Positions 5,545 to 8,286 of a stretch of DNA of 8,286 bases are shown in pieces; within the stretch, counting starts at the first letter, position 1; each line of letters opens with the position of its first letter. Both the position numbers and the translations under genes were made by a program. The notes below the pieces were generated by a model, which saw only the letters and a program-made list of their open reading frames with translations, was not told the DNA's origin and ran no database searches. The stretch comes from Pseudomonadota bacterium (GTDB lineage: Bacteria > Pseudomonadota > Alphaproteobacteria > Parvibaculales > Parvibaculaceae), in the NCBI GenBank assembly GCA_021780275.1, contig JAJXZC010000307.1, forward strand, positions 1 to 8,286. Reading direction: 5' to 3'.

Positions 5545-6345
5545 ATGAAAACTGCCCGCCTCGTCATCCTTGGCTCCGCCGCGCTCGCCGGCGTTGGGGC
5601 GTTTTTCATGTTCCTGAGCGGCCCGAAGTCCCCGGCGCCCATTAAGATCGCCGTGCCGGCGCCGCCGCCGGCGATGGATCAGGTTCTTGTCGCCGGCCAG
5701 GACATCCCATTCGGCAATATGATCGAGCAAGGCGATTTGCGTTGGCAGAGCTGGCCGAAAAACGGCGCGCCGCCCGATTCGATCGTGCAGGCAAAAGACC
5801 CCGGCGCGATCAACGAATTCACCGGCTGGCTCGTCCGCAGCCATCTGAGCGAAGGCGAGCCTGTCTATCGCGACCGTCTCATCCAGCCCGGCAAGGCCGG
5901 CTTCATGGCGGCGCTGCTCCCCTCCGGCATGCGCGCCGTGGCCATTGCCATCGAGCCGCAAGGCGGCACGACGGCCGGCAATTTCATTCTTCCCGGCGAC
6001 CATGTCGATGTGATCCACACGTTCAAGGATGACGATGTGGCGCGCGCCGATGGCGGCGATGGCATGGTCAGCGAAACGATCCTGCACAATGTCCGCGTGC
6101 TGGCAATCGGCGAAAGCATTCAAAAGCCCGGCAAAGAGCCGGTGATCGGCGGCTCCAACGCGACCCTCGAACTGACGCCGCGCCAGGTTGAGCAGATCAT
6201 TCTCGCACAACGCGTCGGCCAGCTTTCCCTCAGCTTACGCAGCATGTCCGATTCGAGCACGACCGCCAGCGGCGATGCACCCGACAAGGACACGAATTAC
6301 ACAATCGTTCGTTTCGGTATCCCGGCTCCCGGCCGCGTGCGTTGA
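5545..6345 (+). CDS. cpaB: Flp pilus assembly protein CpaB (RcpC)
   Basis: A periplasmic component of the Flp pilus machine, thought to join the secretin to the inner-membrane complex. The product has 266 residues, normal for the family. Residues 5-25 are a hydrophobic signal anchor, followed by a Pro/Ala linker (27-43). A SAF domain spans about 47-111, beginning VLVAGQDIPFGNMI and ending GEPVYRDRLI. The RcpC/CpaB domain follows (about 120-235) with AVAIAIEPQGGTTAGNF and the family landmark LPGDHVDVI (149-157). ATG 5545 is chosen because the signal anchor begins there; the frame extends to TTG 5491, which would put 18 mostly polar residues first. No strong ribosome site precedes 5545, so the start is somewhat uncertain. 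Separated from cpaA by 129 bp with a CtrA-like box; cpaC follows after 40 bp. Confidence 0.94.
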   Translation: MKTARLVILGSAALAGVGAFFMFLSGPKSPAPIKIAVPAPPPAMDQVLVAGQDIPFGNMIEQGDLRWQSWPKNGAPPDSIVQAKDPGAINEFTGWLVRSHLSEGEPVYRDRLIQPGKAGFMAALLPSGMRAVAIAIEPQGGTTAGNFILPGDHVDVIHTFKDDDVARADGGDGMVSETILHNVRVLAIGESIQKPGKEPVIGGSNATLELTPRQVEQIILAQRVGQLSLSLRSMSDSSTTASGDAPDKDTNYTIVRFGIPAPGRVR

Positions 6346-6371
6346 GTTGAAGGCGGACACAAAACAGTCTC

Positions 6372-6376
6372 AAGGA
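6372..6376 (+). promoter_or_regulatory. ribosome binding site deciding the cpaC start
   Basis: AAGGA, 9 nt before ATG 6386. The open frame runs back to 6188 inside cpaB, but this site and the signal peptide at 6386 fix the shorter product. Confidence 0.65.
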
Positions 6377-6385
6377 ATTCTTCGC

Positions 6386-7822
6386 ATGAAACGCCGCGTT
6401 TCGACTTTCGTTTGCGGATTGTCCGCAGCGCTTATCCTGCTCGCCCCGGTCAAGGACCTATGCGCGCAGTCGCGGATGCAGATCGAGGACGGCAGCGATG
6501 CCGCCTATACGCGGCGCATTTCGATGGGCGTCGGCAAGTCGGTCATCGTCGATCTGCCGCAGGATGCGTCCGAAATCTTCGTCGGCAATCCGAAAGTCGC
6601 CAATGCCATCGTCCGCTCGGCGCGCAAGCTCTATGTGATCGGCCTCGACAATGGCCAGACGACTGTTTTCGCCATGGATAAGGAAGGTCACCAGATCGCT
6701 GCGCTGCAAATCAGCATCGGCCGGGACGTCGGTGAATTGCAGCAGATTTTGCGGGCGGCCATGCCGAATTCGAACGTCATTGCCCGTACCGTCAACGACA
6801 CGATCATCCTTTCGGGCGAGGTCGATTCACCCGAAGAGGCGCAGCGTGCCGACGACATCGCCCAAGGCTTTGTAAAAGAGCTCGGCCCCACCGGCGGCGC
6901 CGGCTCATCGCAAAACCTCGTCGTCAATTCTCTCGTCATCCGCGGCCGCGATCAGGTAATGCTGAAAGTGACGGTCGCGGAAATCCGCCGCGATGTCGCC
7001 AAACAGCTCGGCCTGACCTCGAGCACCTGGGGGCCGTTCACGCAGTACAACCCGTTCGGCATCAACGGCAATATCGCCACATCGCCCACCGGACAGACGA
7101 GCGGCATCACGCTTCACAACCCGTCGAACACCGTCTCGGCGACGTTGCAAGCCTTTGAACGGTACGGCGTGACCCGGGTCTTGGCAGAGCCGACCGTGAC
7201 CGCCGTCTCGGGCGAGACCGCGACCTTCACGGTCGGGGGCGAGTTCCCGATCCCGGGTCCGCCGACGCAATGCCCCGGCGCGACGACGACGGTTTGCTCC
7301 GGCGGCGCCGTTTATCAACCCTACGGCGTCAACCTGACCTTCGCGCCGATCGTCATGAGCGAAGGCCGCATTCTTCTGCACCTCTCGACCGAAGTCACCG
7401 ACATCGATGACACCAAGACGGTCCTTATTCAGGGCGTGCCGACCCCGGGCCTTTTGACACGCAAAAATTCGACCAGCGTCGAACTGCCGTCCGGCGGCTC
7501 GATCGCCTCGGCCGGATTGCTCCAGACGGAGATGGCGCAAGTCATCAATGGCTTTCCCGGCCTGATGAACCTGCCGATCCTCGGCACGCTCTTCCGCTCG
7601 CGCGACTACCAGAAGCAAGAGACCGAGCTGATGATCATCGTGACGCCCTATCTCGTGCGCCCGACGACGACCGCTGCGCTGGCGCGCCCGGATGACGGCT
7701 TCGCCGATTCGACCGATCCGCAAGCCTGGCTGCTGGGCCGCATCAATCGCCTTTATGCCTCGCCGAACAACCCCGAAGCTGTGAAGAATTTCAAAGGCCG
7801 CATCGGCTTCATCTTGAACTGA
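6386..7822 (+). CDS. cpaC: outer-membrane secretin CpaC (RcpA), Flp pilus channel
   Basis: The secretin that forms the outer-membrane pore for the Flp pilus; 478 residues, a usual length. A signal peptide is clear (MKRRVST, hydrophobic 8-21, probable cleavage near CAQ at 26-28). The pilus secretin N domain spans about 45-112 (VGKSVIVDLPQDASEIFVGN), then a BON-like region (about 115-185, NDTIILSGEV). The secretin domain (about 190-425) shows RVLAEPTVTAVSGETATF (264-281), GGEFPIP, the VELPSGGSIASAGLL block (365-379), NLPILGTLFRS (395-405) and ELMIIVTPYLV (414-424). A loop after GGEFPIP holds two cysteines (Cys296, Cys304) eight residues apart, which may form a disulphide. The tail 425-478 is typical of alphaproteobacterial CpaC. 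It follows cpaB by 40 bp and precedes cpaD by 26 bp, so these are probably cotranscribed. Confidence 0.97.
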   Translation: MKRRVSTFVCGLSAALILLAPVKDLCAQSRMQIEDGSDAAYTRRISMGVGKSVIVDLPQDASEIFVGNPKVANAIVRSARKLYVIGLDNGQTTVFAMDKEGHQIAALQISIGRDVGELQQILRAAMPNSNVIARTVNDTIILSGEVDSPEEAQRADDIAQGFVKELGPTGGAGSSQNLVVNSLVIRGRDQVMLKVTVAEIRRDVAKQLGLTSSTWGPFTQYNPFGINGNIATSPTGQTSGITLHNPSNTVSATLQAFERYGVTRVLAEPTVTAVSGETATFTVGGEFPIPGPPTQCPGATTTVCSGGAVYQPYGVNLTFAPIVMSEGRILLHLSTEVTDIDDTKTVLIQGVPTPGLLTRKNSTSVELPSGGSIASAGLLQTEMAQVINGFPGLMNLPILGTLFRSRDYQKQETELMIIVTPYLVRPTTTAALARPDDGFADSTDPQAWLLGRINRLYASPNNPEAVKNFKGRIGFILN

Positions 7823-7848
7823 GCCGACAGGGAAACGTGGGACTGACC

Positions 7849-8286
7849 ATGCCAACCTCATTGAAGAAAAAAGCCCAGGCCCGCCGGAACGGCCCCGTCC
7901 GCGGCCTCCTGCTCCTGCCGCTCGGCGCTCTGGCGCTGCTCGGCGGATGCGCGACCAATGTCGACCGGATGCGGACTTCATCGATCCCGATGCAGGATTA
8001 CCGCAACCGCCATCCGATCGTTCTCGCCGAGGCTGCGCAAAAACTCGACATTTTTCCGCCACGCGAGATGCGCGGCCTCGACCGACACACTTACGAACAG
8101 GTCGCCCAATATGGCGCGCTCTACCGCGCGACCGGCCAGGGCCCGATCCAGGTCTTCATCCCGGCCGGCGGCTATGGCGCCGCCGATCGCTCGCGGATCG
8201 AATGGGTCCGCCGCGCGCTCGCGGCCGGCGGGGCGCGGGCACCGTTGCAGGTCACAAACTATCCGGTCGTCAACGGCGATCTCGCC
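7849..8286 (+). CDS. cpaD: pilus assembly lipoprotein CpaD (3' end outside window)
   Basis: The first 146 residues of CpaD, an outer-membrane lipoprotein of the Flp pilus that supports the CpaC secretin; the frame is open at the window end. The N-terminus has basic residues (KKKAQARR), a hydrophobic stretch (19-31) and a lipobox LLGGC with Cys34 as the lipidation site. The conserved CpaD block DYRNRHPIVLAE (50-61) follows, then the VFIPAGGYGAADRSRI region (103-118) and the start of the next strand-helix repeat. ATG 7849 gives a complete lipoprotein signal and has GGGA (7839-7842) upstream. It lies 26 bp after cpaC, so it is probably part of the same operon; cpaE and cpaF are expected next. 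Confidence 0.93.
   Translation, partial: MPTSLKKKAQARRNGPVRGLLLLPLGALALLGGCATNVDRMRTSSIPMQDYRNRHPIVLAEAAQKLDIFPPREMRGLDRHTYEQVAQYGALYRATGQGPIQVFIPAGGYGAADRSRIEWVRRALAAGGARAPLQVTNYPVVNGDLA

Noticed and set aside
5479..6210. - strand open frame of 243 codons opposite cpaB
   Set aside because: Shadow of cpaB, with no family features and no ribosome site noted.
6188..6385. 66-residue N-terminal extension of CpaC overlapping cpaB
   Set aside because: A signal peptide begins at ATG 6386, preceded by AAGGA; the extension is cpaB read in another frame.
6905..8062. Long - strand open frame of 385 codons opposite cpaC and cpaD
   Set aside because: It is antisense to two well-identified genes, is rich in Arg, Gly, Ala, His and Asp as expected of a GC-rich coding shadow, and shows no recognisable domain.

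Overview
The window looks like part of the chromosome of a GC-rich alphaproteobacterium of the order Hyphomicrobiales, probably a methylotroph or methanotroph of the Beijerinckiaceae/Methylocystaceae kind. Three things point there: a gene for formaldehyde-activating enzyme (fae), which belongs to tetrahydromethanopterin-linked C1 metabolism; a Caulobacter/rhizobium-type cpa (tad) pilus locus; and roughly 115-bp palindromic intergenic repeats of a style I associate with Rhizobiales. The genus assignment is inference.

Left part (1-3620), housekeeping and C1 genes. The window opens in the 3' end of scoB (3-oxoacid CoA-transferase subunit B). Next is a membrane-anchored retropepsin-like aspartic protease (TIGR02281-like) on the + strand. 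A divergent-sequence fae copy follows on the - strand, then the phosphoglucomutase/phosphomannomutase gene pgmG on the + strand. One intergenic repeat fills the convergent gap protease/fae, and a tandem pair fills the convergent gap pgmG/pilus protein. At both left edges the repeat contributes the TAG stop codon of the + strand gene.

Right part (3626-8286), a cpa/tad pilus locus. On the - strand is a small secreted protein that is essentially a free-standing copy of the CpaC N-terminal domain. Divergent from it, on the + strand, are flp (type IVb pilin), cpaA (prepilin peptidase), cpaB (periplasmic RcpC/CpaB), cpaC (outer-membrane secretin) and the start of cpaD (lipoprotein), which runs off the window. 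CpaA processes the pilin; CpaB, CpaC and CpaD form the periplasmic and outer-membrane part of the machine. The ATPase and platform genes (cpaE, cpaF, tadB, tadC) are presumably downstream. A cluster of hairpins ending in an intrinsic terminator separates flp from cpaA, which fits a separate, abundant pilin transcript.

No wholly new system was found. The best leads are candidate CtrA boxes, each one mismatch from TTAA-N7-TTAA(C), upstream of flp, cpaA and cpaB; the stop-codon-supplying repeat family; the free-standing CpaC-N-like protein; and the non-canonical Fae paralogue.
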